Shown here: positions 8,698-17,448 of the stretch, in pieces | Layout: each line of letters starts with the position of its first letter | How positions within the stretch are numbered: position 1 is the stretch's first letter | Source: JBGAJN01 sp044224905 | Lineage (GTDB): Bacteria > Verrucomicrobiota > Verrucomicrobiia > Limisphaerales > JBGAJN01 | Length of the DNA stretch: 64,000 nt | NCBI GenBank assembly: GCA_044224905.1 | Contig: JBGAJN010000002.1 | Coordinates: forward strand, 1,054,001 to 1,118,000 | Direction of reading: 5' to 3' | The notes under the pieces: generated by a model | What the model was told of the DNA's origin: nothing | Database searches by the model: none | The model's input: only the letters and a program-made list of their open reading frames with translations | Position numbers and translations under genes: made by a program

Positions 8698-10554
8698 TTA
8701 TTTCGGGGAGTTAAATTGCCAGACCTGGGGCTCGCCGTCACGCCCGCGTAATTCGATGGATTGGATTTCGAGACCGGCGCTGGCCTTCGCAGGCGTGATG
8801 CGCAGGTGCAGGAGGCGACCTTTGGCCGGAATGGTGGCTTTGACTTCTTGCCAGTCGGTGGACATCGGCCATTCGAAGTTCGCGTTATTCTCGGCGGTGA
8901 AATCTTTCTCCGACGTCGTGCGCCAACTGAATGTGCCCTGGCCACCTTGCTTCGCGCGCACACGTAAATTCGCTGTCACCGGGCCGGCGACATCCAGTCC
9001 GCTGTGCGTGAGGAAGAGTCGCGCGTTCTTTGCGGCGTTCGGATCCGGCGTGATTACGAGGGCGCCGTCTTTCAACGCGAGTGTGCCGTTGCGGGTGAGC
9101 CAGCCGTTGATGCTGCCTTCGGGATCTCCTTTTTTGCCGGCCTTCGCGGTGGTGCTTTTCGCGAGCTTCGGAATCAGGTCGTGCTCGGCGAACAAATCTT
9201 CGTGATGCGGATCGAGCGATGTGGGCAAGCCAGGCGGCTGCAACGTGTCACTCCAACTCTTGAGCTTCGCTTCGAGCCGCTTCGCGATGTCGGGATGCTT
9301 GCTGACGAGATTGCGCGCGATGTTTTCGCCGTCGGGCTTCGTGATGTCGAAGAGCAATCGCTCGCGTTCGCCGATCATGATAAGCTTGTAGGGCATTTCC
9401 TGAATGGCCGCCTGCGAACCCCAGCGCCAGTAAAGCGTGTCGTGCGGTGAACCCTTTTTCTCACCGGTCACGAAGGGGAGAATGTTCACGCCGTCGAGCT
9501 TCGCATCATGCGGCAGTCCCGCGAGCGCAACTGCGGTGGCCGCAACGTCGAGGCTGATCACGGGCTGATCGTAAACGGCGCCTGCGGGCAGTTTCCCCGG
9601 CCACGCCGCGATGAACGGCGTGCGAATGCCTCCTTCGGCGAGCATCCCTTTCTGACCGATCAACGGAAAATTGATCGAACCATTCCACGCGTTGCCGAGC
9701 GGGGCTCCGTTGTCGCCGATGAAAAAGATGAGCGTGTCCTTCTCCGCGCCGATCTCGCGCAGCTTGGCGCGGATGCGCCCGAGCCCGTCGTCCATGCCGG
9801 CGATCATCGAGAGCGCCTGCCGACGCGGCAGTGCGAGATTCGTCGGCGTTTTGCTGAACCACGGCTCTGCGGACTCCAACGGAACGTGCGGTGCATACCA
9901 CGCGAGGTAGAGAAACCACGGCTGCTCGGGCTTCGCCGCGCGCCGGTCAAGGAACGACAGCGCCGCCTCCGTTTGCACGACGACGCGGAAACGTTCGTCG
10001 GTCACGAGATGCGGCGCGTCGGTGAACGGTTTCCCTTTCAAATCGTGTGAGGCGTAAAACTGCCGCAGTTCGCCACGCCAGTATTCGTCGAAGCCTTGTC
10101 CATGCGGCATGTGCTCGGGCATCACACGCATCAGGCGCTTGCCTGCGCCGGAGCCGGCTTTCGCGCCGATGTCGAGATGCCACTTGCCAACTTGCCCGGT
10201 GAGATAGCCCGCCGGCTTGAGCCGCTCCGCAATCGTCAACTCCGCGAGCGGCAGCGGACCTTTGCCGTTGTCCTCCACGCCGAAGCGCTGTTGGTAACGC
10301 CCGGTAATCACGCCCGCGCGCGATGGCACGCACTGCGGTGCGGAAACGTAACCGCGCGCAAAACGCACGCCGTCGCGCGTGAGTTGATCGAGGTTCGGTG
10401 TGCGAATTTCCGCGTTGACGCCTTGCGCGCCGAGGTCCGCCCAGCCGTGATCGTCCGAATAGATGAGGAGGATGTTTGGCTTGCGTGCGTCGGCGGCAAA
10501 CGCGGAGTGCAGCGCGACGAACGAAGAGAGCAACAGGATGAAAACGTGTTTCAT
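8698..10554 (-). CDS. Secreted sulfatase (CVPSR) with C-terminal carbohydrate-binding-like extension
   Basis: 618 residues, about 120 longer than a plain S1 sulfatase. Signal peptide MKHVFILLLSSFVALHSAFA. Catalytic core about residues 25-470, with PNILLIYSDDHGW, formylglycine Cys75 in CVPSRAGVITGR, GKWHLDIG, FIGDNGAP and GMLAEGGIRTPFIAAWPG. Residues about 480-618 form a separate beta-rich module (INGWLTRNGTLALKDGALVI, LRVRAKQGGQGTFSWRTTS, LLHLRITPAK) resembling a carbohydrate-binding jelly roll. That module may anchor the enzyme on polymeric substrate. The gene is the first of a tandem sulfatase pair and follows the alpha/beta hydrolase gene by 24 bases. Confidence 0.95.
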   Translation of the reverse strand: MKHVFILLLSSFVALHSAFAADARKPNILLIYSDDHGWADLGAQGVNAEIRTPNLDQLTRDGVRFARGYVSAPQCVPSRAGVITGRYQQRFGVEDNGKGPLPLAELTIAERLKPAGYLTGQVGKWHLDIGAKAGSGAGKRLMRVMPEHMPHGQGFDEYWRGELRQFYASHDLKGKPFTDAPHLVTDERFRVVVQTEAALSFLDRRAAKPEQPWFLYLAWYAPHVPLESAEPWFSKTPTNLALPRRQALSMIAGMDDGLGRIRAKLREIGAEKDTLIFFIGDNGAPLGNAWNGSINFPLIGQKGMLAEGGIRTPFIAAWPGKLPAGAVYDQPVISLDVAATAVALAGLPHDAKLDGVNILPFVTGEKKGSPHDTLYWRWGSQAAIQEMPYKLIMIGERERLLFDITKPDGENIARNLVSKHPDIAKRLEAKLKSWSDTLQPPGLPTSLDPHHEDLFAEHDLIPKLAKSTTAKAGKKGDPEGSINGWLTRNGTLALKDGALVITPDPNAAKNARLFLTHSGLDVAGPVTANLRVRAKQGGQGTFSWRTTSEKDFTAENNANFEWPMSTDWQEVKATIPAKGRLLHLRITPAKASAGLEIQSIELRGRDGEPQVWQFNSPK

Positions 10555-10578
10555 AAAATCAAACGGCGTGCGGATGGC

Positions 10579-12048
10579 TTACTCGGTCTCGACACGCACG
10601 AGCGGGCTGGAGACGGAAAGAGCAAGATTCTTGGCAGTGTGCGTGTGTGTCGTCAGCAGTTCGACCGAGTGAGCGCCGACGTCGATTTTGAAACTTCCCG
10701 TGAACGTGGCCGAGCCCGCGCGGGAAAGTTTTGTCGATTGCCACCGGTCGTATTCGAACGCCAGCGTGTAAGGAGCGTGACGATTCACTGACCATGACAG
10801 CTCGTTCTTTTGCGGTTCGGTGCCGTCGGGGAATTTGACCGTGACGTGCAGCGTGCGCGTTTGCTTGTCCCATTTCGTAATCAACTTCGGCGCGGCGATC
10901 ATCGGGCGCGCGCCGAAGAAGTGACGCTGTGCGAAGGTGTAAAGATTGTCTTCGACCTCGGGCTGCGAAGGCACCTGACGAGTGAAGCCCGCGTCCTTTG
11001 GTCCGCCGTGCTGTCCGGCGGGCACGATGTAGATCGGGAAATCGGGAAAACGCTTGCCGAGTTCGAGCAGATCGGGGCTGACGCTGTCGTTGGCGCCCAC
11101 GTTGTAAAAGATTTCCAAGCCGCGCTTCTTTAGCGCTGGAAGATAGCTCGTCGTGCGGCAAACATCCCATGCGCGATCGTTCATCGCCGCGATCTCGGCG
11201 GCGCTCCAACCGGCGGCGCGCGCCTGCTCCAGCGTAATGCGTTCGTTGACGCGACGATCTTGCCGATCAGTCAACGCCGCGCGGGCACTCGTAGGCAGGC
11301 TTTGCATTTTTCCCGCAGCGAGATCGGCGAGGAACTGTTCGTTCGCCTTGGTGATTTCCGGCGCGTCGGTTCCGGCGACGTAAGCCCCGCCGGGATTTCC
11401 GAGCGGCGGAGCGACCACGGGCAGGATCGCGGTGAAACGTTCGTCGTGAATCCCGGCCGTTGCTGCACCTACGCCACGCTTCGAGCCGCCGGTGGAGAGC
11501 ACTTTCGTTGGTTGAAAAACTTCTTTCTCCGCTACCGCCGCCGTAAGCGCGCGCATATCGCTCAGTCCCCAGATCCATGCCGGCGTGAATCGCGCATCCT
11601 TGGTCTTGAGCAATTGCTCCTGCATGCCGAGATGAAGTCTCCCGACGGGCTGCATCGTTTCGATCGTGCTCATGCCGATGAGCACCACGCCGACGCCGTT
11701 TTCCTTGAGCAGGCGCAACATCGCACCGGTCGGCAGTGCGGGCTTCAACGCGAGGCCCATGTTTCCAATGATCACGTTGCGGCACGGACCGCCGGACGCA
11801 GGCGCGTTGAAGGTGACGGGCAGGCGCACCTTCTGGCCCGGCCACCATTCGCACACGGTGATCTCGACGAACTTCTGACGGATCGATGGATCGCGCGGCG
11901 CGGGTTTCCAATCCTGCACCACGCGCGTCTCCAACGTGGATGCATCGCGAATCGCGGCGAGGTCGAACGTCGCGGGCTTTACCTCGGCATTCACATGCGA
12001 AGTGGCGACGATGGCGCACGCGAGCGCGATCAAGGAAAGGGAACGCAT
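10579..12048 (-). CDS. Secreted PhoPQ-activated pathogenicity-related alpha/beta hydrolase
   Basis: 489 residues from ATG at 12048, chosen because it begins a signal peptide (MRSLSLIALACAIVATSHVN); the longer in-frame extension is Arg-rich and unlike a protein N-terminus. The nucleophile elbow is GGSKRG near residue 188, the form typical of PhoPQ-activated pathogenicity-related proteins (pfam10142-like). Acid and His candidates are NDSVSP and GQHGG. A C-terminal beta domain (about 390-489) follows. The family is large in this phylum and mostly uncharacterised. In a sulfatase cluster it could remove ester substituents from a glycan. An 86-base gap separates it from the sulfatase upstream. Confidence 0.75.
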   Translation of the reverse strand: MRSLSLIALACAIVATSHVNAEVKPATFDLAAIRDASTLETRVVQDWKPAPRDPSIRQKFVEITVCEWWPGQKVRLPVTFNAPASGGPCRNVIIGNMGLALKPALPTGAMLRLLKENGVGVVLIGMSTIETMQPVGRLHLGMQEQLLKTKDARFTPAWIWGLSDMRALTAAVAEKEVFQPTKVLSTGGSKRGVGAATAGIHDERFTAILPVVAPPLGNPGGAYVAGTDAPEITKANEQFLADLAAGKMQSLPTSARAALTDRQDRRVNERITLEQARAAGWSAAEIAAMNDRAWDVCRTTSYLPALKKRGLEIFYNVGANDSVSPDLLELGKRFPDFPIYIVPAGQHGGPKDAGFTRQVPSQPEVEDNLYTFAQRHFFGARPMIAAPKLITKWDKQTRTLHVTVKFPDGTEPQKNELSWSVNRHAPYTLAFEYDRWQSTKLSRAGSATFTGSFKIDVGAHSVELLTTHTHTAKNLALSVSSPLVRVETE

Positions 12049-12134
12049 GGAGTGAAACATACCCGAGTGCAGACGCTCGCGGGAAGCGGGGAGGTTAACA
12101 ACTATTTGGCCCGGCCACCGCGCGTCTCGCGATA

Positions 12135-14135
12135 TCAGTCTCCGATCACGGCCAATTCGGCGACGGTGGCGAAGCTGTTTGCACTGTGCTCTGAGAGTGC
12201 GCGGAGCATGACGTAGCGGCCTTTGGTCGCGGGGCATTTTAATTCCTGAGGATCCTTTGCCTTCGCGAGTTGTGCTTTCACGACGGGCGCGCCGAACTGC
12301 TCCGGCGAGGCGCTTATGCAGAACTCAATGTCCTTCACCGCACCATTCCAGCCCGCGTCCTGACGACCGAGGTAAACGAAGCCGCGGATGTTGTGTTCAG
12401 CGCTGAGGTCAATGACGAGTTCGTGTGGCGGCGGGACAGCGCCGCCGCTGAATTTGGTGTGCCACAGCGTGGCGGGGTCGCCGTCGATGGCGTTGCGCGC
12501 GAACTTCTGGTTGCCGGTGTTTTCGCTGCTAACACGGACGATCTTCCAGTCCTTGTTCGCCAACAGACCTTTCACGTTGAGCGCTGTGTCGGACTTGGAA
12601 GCAGCCTTCGCGGCGGCTTTCGCTTTGCCTTTGCCCTTCGCCTTCTTCGGTGCGGGCGAGTCGGTTTCATCTTCCTTGCCGAACTTCGCGCGGCGGTCGC
12701 GCTCGTGACGGTCGGTGCGGGAGAACGAGCCTTCGCGGACGGGTTCGTGCGCTTTGGTCGCGAGCGCGGTTAGCTTCGCGAGAATGTCGGGCTTCGCGGC
12801 GGCGAGGTTCTTGGCTTCACTCGGATCGGTGGCGAGGTCGTAGAGTTCCCACTGGTCACTCTTTGCCGGCTTCACCGCGCGCCAGTTGCCCTGACGAATC
12901 GCTATCCAGCCGCCAATTTCCCAATAGAGAAATTCGTGCTGCGCTTGTTTGTGACCGGCCGCAGCTTCGCCGATCAACTCGGGCACAATCGAGATGCCAT
13001 CGATGTCCGCCGGAGCCTTCGCACCGGTGACTTCGGCAATCGTGGGCATGAGATCCGGGAAGTAACCGAGATGATCGGTCACGCGACCCGGCGCGATCTT
13101 GCCCGGCCAGCGCGCGATGAACGGGATCCGCACGCCGCCTTCGTAGAGCGTGCCTTTCGTTCCGCGAAACTCGACGCCCGTTTGCGGGTTCTTGTTTCCG
13201 AAGTGAACGCCGCGCGGGTATTCGGCAGACTTGAAGTAGTCGTTGGCGCCGTTGTCGCCGCTGAAAAAGACGAGCGTATTGTTGTCGATGCCGAGTTCTT
13301 TGAGCAGCGCGAGGATTTCGCCGACGTGGCGATCAATCATCGTGACCATCGCGGCGTAACGGCGCGCTTGTTCGGTCCACGGCTTGTCCTTGTAAAGCGC
13401 CCACGCAGGGTCGCTGTCGGGAATGTCGAAGTTCCCGTGCGGCGGCGTGTAGGGCAGGTAGGCGAAGAACGGCTGCTTCGCGTTGTCGCGGATGAATTTC
13501 ATCGCCGCTTCGTGAATGACGTAGTGCGAGTAAGTCTTGCCGCCCGTGCCGTGATTGCCATCCAGCTTCACCTCCTCGCTGTTGCGGATGAGATACGGCG
13601 GATAATAACTGTGCGCGTGGACCTGATCGTAGTAGCCGAGGAAAACGTCGAAGCCGTGTTTCTCCGGAACGCCGGTCGAGTCGCGCCCGCCGCATCCCCA
13701 TTTGCCGAAGCCGCCTGTGGCATAGCCGAGCGGCTTGAGCATGGAGGCGATCGTCACTTCATCCGCACGCAACGGTGTGCCGCCGCCGTTCGCGCGAACG
13801 GACGTGTGGCCGCTGTGTTTGCCCGTGAGGAAACAGCAACGCGTCGGTGCGCACACCGCGGAGCCCGCGAACAGATTTTTAAAGCGAACGCCCTCTGCCG
13901 CCATTCGGTCGAGGTTCGGCGTCTTGATGTTGAGCCCGCCCATGAAGCCCGGCTCGAAGTAACCGAGCTCGTCGTCCATAATGTAGATGACATTGGGTTT
14001 CGCGGCGGCGGCGTGGGCGGCGAAGTTCGGTAAACCGAATCCGAAGCTGAACGCGACGACCAGTAGCCACAGGCAATGGGCCAGTCGCTTTGGTGCGTTG
14101 TGGTGGAGGTGTTGAGTCGATTTTGAATTCTTCAT
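12135..14135 (-). CDS. Secreted sulfatase (CAPTR) with Lys/Ala-rich linker and F5/8 type C-like domain
   Basis: 666 residues. The N-terminal leader is long (signal segment about 19-45, CLWLLVVAFSFGFGLP). Sulfatase core about 45-500: PNVIYIMDDELGY, formylglycine Cys95 in CAPTRCCFLTGK, GKWGCGGRD, FSGDNGAND, GTLYEGGVRIPFIARWPG. Residues about 505-535 are a Lys/Ala-rich linker (APKKAKGKGKAKAAAKAASK). The last 130 residues resemble a discoidin/F5-8C carbohydrate-binding domain (NAIDGDPATLWHTKFSGG, PHELVIDLSAEHNIRGFVYL, YVMLRALSE). The CAPTR/CAPSR-CC/CT type is shared with the sulfatase at 50254-51630. It lies 7 bases downstream of the DUF1080 gene. Substrate unknown, probably polymeric given the binding domain. 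Confidence 0.95.
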   Translation of the reverse strand: MKNSKSTQHLHHNAPKRLAHCLWLLVVAFSFGFGLPNFAAHAAAAKPNVIYIMDDELGYFEPGFMGGLNIKTPNLDRMAAEGVRFKNLFAGSAVCAPTRCCFLTGKHSGHTSVRANGGGTPLRADEVTIASMLKPLGYATGGFGKWGCGGRDSTGVPEKHGFDVFLGYYDQVHAHSYYPPYLIRNSEEVKLDGNHGTGGKTYSHYVIHEAAMKFIRDNAKQPFFAYLPYTPPHGNFDIPDSDPAWALYKDKPWTEQARRYAAMVTMIDRHVGEILALLKELGIDNNTLVFFSGDNGANDYFKSAEYPRGVHFGNKNPQTGVEFRGTKGTLYEGGVRIPFIARWPGKIAPGRVTDHLGYFPDLMPTIAEVTGAKAPADIDGISIVPELIGEAAAGHKQAQHEFLYWEIGGWIAIRQGNWRAVKPAKSDQWELYDLATDPSEAKNLAAAKPDILAKLTALATKAHEPVREGSFSRTDRHERDRRAKFGKEDETDSPAPKKAKGKGKAKAAAKAASKSDTALNVKGLLANKDWKIVRVSSENTGNQKFARNAIDGDPATLWHTKFSGGAVPPPHELVIDLSAEHNIRGFVYLGRQDAGWNGAVKDIEFCISASPEQFGAPVVKAQLAKAKDPQELKCPATKGRYVMLRALSEHSANSFATVAELAVIGD

Positions 14136-14142
14136 GTTGCCT

Positions 14143-14925
14143 TCACTTGTTTGATTTCGGCGCGTTGCTTGACGCCGCTTCCGATCCGCCCAACTCTTTG
14201 ACGAAAATGTTGCGGAACTCCACCGCGTCCTTGTGATTCTGCAACGTGATCGGGCCCTCCGCTGGAATCTCCTTCACTCTCGCGCCCTTGATCACTTCGA
14301 CTCCGTTGAGTGACACGTCCACGCGGTCGCCGCGCAGTGTGATGATGAAATGATTCCATTCGCCGGGGCCCTTGTCGGCGCGGACGCTCGGCATGGTTTT
14401 CATCCGTTCTTCCTTCGTCGCCTGCAGGTCCTTGAACTTCGTCCCGACTTCGCCACTGCCGCACGGCTGGCACCAGATGTTGACCTGAGCCGCACGTGCG
14501 CCGCGCAAATACACGCCGCTGTCGCCCCACGTCAGGTTGTCCTTCATGATCACCTTGCCGGCGGCGTCTGTGTGAAACTGGCCGTCGTCCGTGAGCCATT
14601 GGTGCGGCTTCACATGCGGCGTGCACGTGAGGCGCCAGTCGAGCATCAGCGTGAAGTCGCGAAACTTCCGCCGAGTCGAGAGGTTGTAATCTTTGCCCTT
14701 CGCGCGTGCGGGCTCATCCGTGCGCAACCGGATCGCGCCGTCGGCAATCTCCCAAACGCCATCGAGATGAGCGCGGTGGTCCCAACTCGCCCACGTCCGG
14801 CCATCGAAAAGGGGAGTGAACCCTGCCGGCGCCGGCTCAACTGCCATCGCCACGCGGGCCAATAGAACGGCAGCGGCAGCGGTGCTTATCAACTGGTGAG
14901 TCGTTCGCGACGTTCGGAAGTTCAT
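14143..14925 (-). CDS. Secreted DUF1080 (3-keto-disaccharide hydrolase) family protein
   Basis: 260 residues, the typical DUF1080 length. Export signal at about residues 1-28. The family start GFTPLFDGRTWASWDH is clear. Later come the metal/substrate-site-like DNLTWGDSGVYLRGAR, WCQPCGSGEVGTKF, the WNHFIITLRGDRVDVSLNG strand and the end ITLQNHKDAVEFRNIFVKEL. Characterised members cleave 3-keto-glycosides, though most are untested. It sits between two sulfatases with spacings of 1 and 7 bases, so it is clearly part of the same transcript. The start is the only good one; the signal peptide has an unusually polar N-region (MNFRTSRTTHQLIS). Confidence 0.9.
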   Translation of the reverse strand: MNFRTSRTTHQLISTAAAAVLLARVAMAVEPAPAGFTPLFDGRTWASWDHRAHLDGVWEIADGAIRLRTDEPARAKGKDYNLSTRRKFRDFTLMLDWRLTCTPHVKPHQWLTDDGQFHTDAAGKVIMKDNLTWGDSGVYLRGARAAQVNIWCQPCGSGEVGTKFKDLQATKEERMKTMPSVRADKGPGEWNHFIITLRGDRVDVSLNGVEVIKGARVKEIPAEGPITLQNHKDAVEFRNIFVKELGGSEAASSNAPKSNK

Positions 14926-14926
14926 A

Positions 14927-16348
14927 TTAATCCTGATCAGCTTGCTTCTTCTTACCTTTCTTCTTTGGCGCCGCGCCGTCCGCCTTCGCCTTGCCCCCGT
15001 TCGGAGTCAGGCGCTTCCACCAGTCGGGGCCTTCGGCGTCGATGCCGGCATTGTGCTTGATGAGTTGCTCGCGGAGTGCGGCGAAGCGTTGGGGCTCTTT
15101 GTCCTTGAGGTCCGTGGTTTCCTTGACGTCGGTCTTGAGGTTGTAGAGTTCGAACTCCGTCAGCTCGGCGTTCGCGAGAATCTTCCAATCGTCCACGCGC
15201 ATCGCGATCTTCGCGTTCGGAGCCATGAGCAATTTCCAATAAAGCGGCTGCGGGCGCTCCACCTTCGTGGCGACGCCGGTGAGCACGGGTAGAACATTCA
15301 CGCCGTCGAGCACGCGGTCTTTCGGAGCGGCGACGCCGGCGATCGCGAGCATGGTGGGAAGGATGTCGCTGCCGATGACGGGCACGTCGCTTGTCGTGCC
15401 GGGCTTGATGTGGCCGGGCCAGCGGGCGATGCCGGGTTCGCGAATGCCGCCTTCGTGCACGTCGCGCTTGCGACCGCGTAAGCCGCCGCTGGAACCGCGA
15501 CCGGCGCCCTTGATGCCGTCGCCTTCGGGGCCGTTGTCCGACGTGAAGAAGACGAACGTGTTGTCCGCGAGCTTCTGTTCGTCGAGCGCCTTCATGAGCA
15601 TGCCGAACGCGTGATCCATCTGCGTGACGTTCGCATGATGCTCGCGCTGCACGTCGTCGTGGAGTTCGGGGTAGAGCGCCTTGAATTTCGGGTCCGACTT
15701 GATCGGGTAATGCGGCTCATGCGTCCACACTGCGAGGAAGAACGGCTTTGATTGGTCGCGCTTTTCCTTCAACCACATGATCGCCTCCCCAACAACAAGC
15801 GGCGCCGAGTAGCCGTGCATCCGTCCGACGGGCTGGCCGTTGCGAACGAAGTTGCTTGGGTTCTCGTGCGACGGTCCGGCGTTGTTCTGCGTGGCCATCC
15901 ACCAATCGTAACCGTGGTCGTTCGGCTGCGGCTGCGCGGGGTTATTGAAGAGCCCGTTCAAGTGCCACTTGCCGCTGTGACAGGTCGTGTAGCCTGCGCC
16001 CTTGAGCAATTTCGGCAAAGTGATCTCGCTCGTCCGCAGATGCACCTCGCCACCTTCGGCGATCCAAGTGAAAACGCCGTTGCGATGCGGCGTGCGCCCG
16101 GTGAGCAACGCCGAGCGCGACGGACTGCACACGGCACTTGCGGCGTAACATTGCGTCAACCGCACGCCTTGCTTAGCGAACGCGTCGAGGTTCGGCGTCT
16201 TGATGATCGGATGTCCGTAGCACGCGAGGTCGCCGTAACCGAGGTCATCGGCGAGGAAGAGGATGAGGTTTGGTTGCGAAGGCGTTGCCGCAAAACATGC
16301 TCCGGCGAACAGCAATGTCGACAGGGAGAGCGTAAGTAGTTTCTTCAT
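14927..16348 (-). CDS. Secreted sulfatase (CSPSR) with Lys-rich C-terminal tail
   Basis: 473 residues from ATG at 16348, where a clean signal peptide begins (MKKLLTLSLSTLLFAGACFA). An upstream in-frame extension to 16549 runs into the dehydrogenase gene and looks non-coding. Sulfatase signatures: PNLILFLADDLGYGD, formylglycine Cys74 in CSPSRSALLTGR, CHSGKWHLNG, FTSDNGPEGDG, KRDVHEGGIREPGIARWPGH and the C-terminal ELYNLKTDVKETTDL. It resembles N-acetylgalactosamine-6-sulfatase/arylsulfatase A-like S1 enzymes, which fits a GH123-like enzyme nearby, but this is only similarity of motif. The tail APKKKGKKKQADQD is strongly basic. One base separates its stop from the DUF1080 start. Confidence 0.95.
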   Translation of the reverse strand: MKKLLTLSLSTLLFAGACFAATPSQPNLILFLADDLGYGDLACYGHPIIKTPNLDAFAKQGVRLTQCYAASAVCSPSRSALLTGRTPHRNGVFTWIAEGGEVHLRTSEITLPKLLKGAGYTTCHSGKWHLNGLFNNPAQPQPNDHGYDWWMATQNNAGPSHENPSNFVRNGQPVGRMHGYSAPLVVGEAIMWLKEKRDQSKPFFLAVWTHEPHYPIKSDPKFKALYPELHDDVQREHHANVTQMDHAFGMLMKALDEQKLADNTFVFFTSDNGPEGDGIKGAGRGSSGGLRGRKRDVHEGGIREPGIARWPGHIKPGTTSDVPVIGSDILPTMLAIAGVAAPKDRVLDGVNVLPVLTGVATKVERPQPLYWKLLMAPNAKIAMRVDDWKILANAELTEFELYNLKTDVKETTDLKDKEPQRFAALREQLIKHNAGIDAEGPDWWKRLTPNGGKAKADGAAPKKKGKKKQADQD

Positions 16349-16392
16349 AATTTGGAGATCAGTTGGACGGTATCGACTCGACGAATCGGAAA

Positions 16393-17388
16393 TCAATTCA
16401 CCCGATTGCGCAACGGCTCGCCTTTGAGCGCGCGCAGAATTTCCTTCGCGGCCTTGGTGCGGAATTCGTCGCAACCTTCCTCGCTGTAATACGCCGTGTG
16501 CGGATTCAGCAGCAACCGGTCGTGCGCCGGATGATTGGGATCGCGCCACGCGCGAATGACGGGCGAGTCCGTGGCGGGCGGCTCTTGTTCCAGGACGTCG
16601 ATGCCGGCGCCTGCAAGATGCCCGCCAGCCAACGCTTCAACGACCGCCGCCGTATCCACGATGCCGCCACGCGCGGTGTTTACGAGGAATGAGCCACGCG
16701 GCATCTGGGCGATCTCCCGCGCGCCGATCAAGCTGCGCGTCTTGGGCGTCATCGGGCAATGGAGGCTGACGATGTGACTTTGCGCGAGCAATTCGCCAAG
16801 CGTATCGACGCGCCGCACCCCGAGCGCCTTGTCCACGCCGTCGGGGATGAACGGATCGTAGATGACGACGTCGAAGCCGAACGATTTCGCACGCATCGCC
16901 GCCGCGGAACCGATGCGTCCGCAGCCGATGATGCCGAACGCGCGTCCGCGCAGGCGATGAATTGGCGCCGCTTGTTCGATGTTCCACGCGCCAATGCCGC
17001 GACGGAGCCGGCTGTTGAGAAAGTGCATGCCGCGCGCGAGCGTCAGCGCCATGCCGAGCGCGGAGTCGGCAACTTCCTCGGTGCCGTAGTCAGGCACGTT
17101 GACCACGGGAATGCCGCGTTCGCGCGCCGCGACGATGTCGATGTTGTCGTAGCCCACGCCGGGCCGCGCGATGATGCGACATTTCTTCAAGCGCTCGATC
17201 TGCGGTCGGTCAAGCCGGAGGTAGTGATAAAGCATGATCGCGTCGGCGTCGTCGATCTGCGCACCGAGTTCGGCCTGACTGCGGGCGTTGAGCGCCCGAA
17301 CTTCGGCGAAGCCGCCGAGCACGCGTCGTTCGCAATCCAGCGGCTCGGTGATGAGGTCGGTGACGATGACTTGGGGCAATTGGCTCAT
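16393..17388 (-). CDS. D-isomer-specific 2-hydroxyacid dehydrogenase, CtBP-like
   Basis: 331 residues with no signal peptide: the one clearly cytoplasmic enzyme of the 30-kb cluster. NAD-binding Rossmann motif GIIGCGRIGSAAAMRAKSFG with Asp at the end of beta2 (VVIYDPF), implying NAD preference. Catalytic trio: Arg in NTARGGIVD, Glu in EQEPP and His in NPHTAYYSEEG. The upstream RPGVGYDNIDI and VPDYGTEEVADSA are typical of the C-terminal-binding-protein/phosphoglycerate dehydrogenase-like branch. It would reduce or oxidise a 2-keto/2-hydroxy acid, plausibly a sugar-acid breakdown product. The substrate is not deducible. Spacing is 44 bases to the sulfatase downstream and 60 to the DUF1501 gene upstream. 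Confidence 0.93.
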   Translation of the reverse strand: MSQLPQVIVTDLITEPLDCERRVLGGFAEVRALNARSQAELGAQIDDADAIMLYHYLRLDRPQIERLKKCRIIARPGVGYDNIDIVAARERGIPVVNVPDYGTEEVADSALGMALTLARGMHFLNSRLRRGIGAWNIEQAAPIHRLRGRAFGIIGCGRIGSAAAMRAKSFGFDVVIYDPFIPDGVDKALGVRRVDTLGELLAQSHIVSLHCPMTPKTRSLIGAREIAQMPRGSFLVNTARGGIVDTAAVVEALAGGHLAGAGIDVLEQEPPATDSPVIRAWRDPNHPAHDRLLLNPHTAYYSEEGCDEFRTKAAKEILRALKGEPLRNRVN

Positions 17389-17448
17389 GGTGCTTTAGGA
17401 AAATCTATGTCGATCGCCACTCAGCCTGCAACGCGTAACCGGTTTTCC

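Noticed and set aside
7034..9205. Plus-strand frame of 723 residues opposite two sulfatases
   Set aside because: Arg/Val/Glu-rich with no signal or domain; the minus strand here carries two complete sulfatases with all motifs. Long antisense frames are expected at this GC and codon use.
12049..12237. Longer N-terminus for the PhoPQ-related hydrolase
   Set aside because: The extension is Arg-rich and overlaps the end of the previous sulfatase; a signal peptide starts at 12048.
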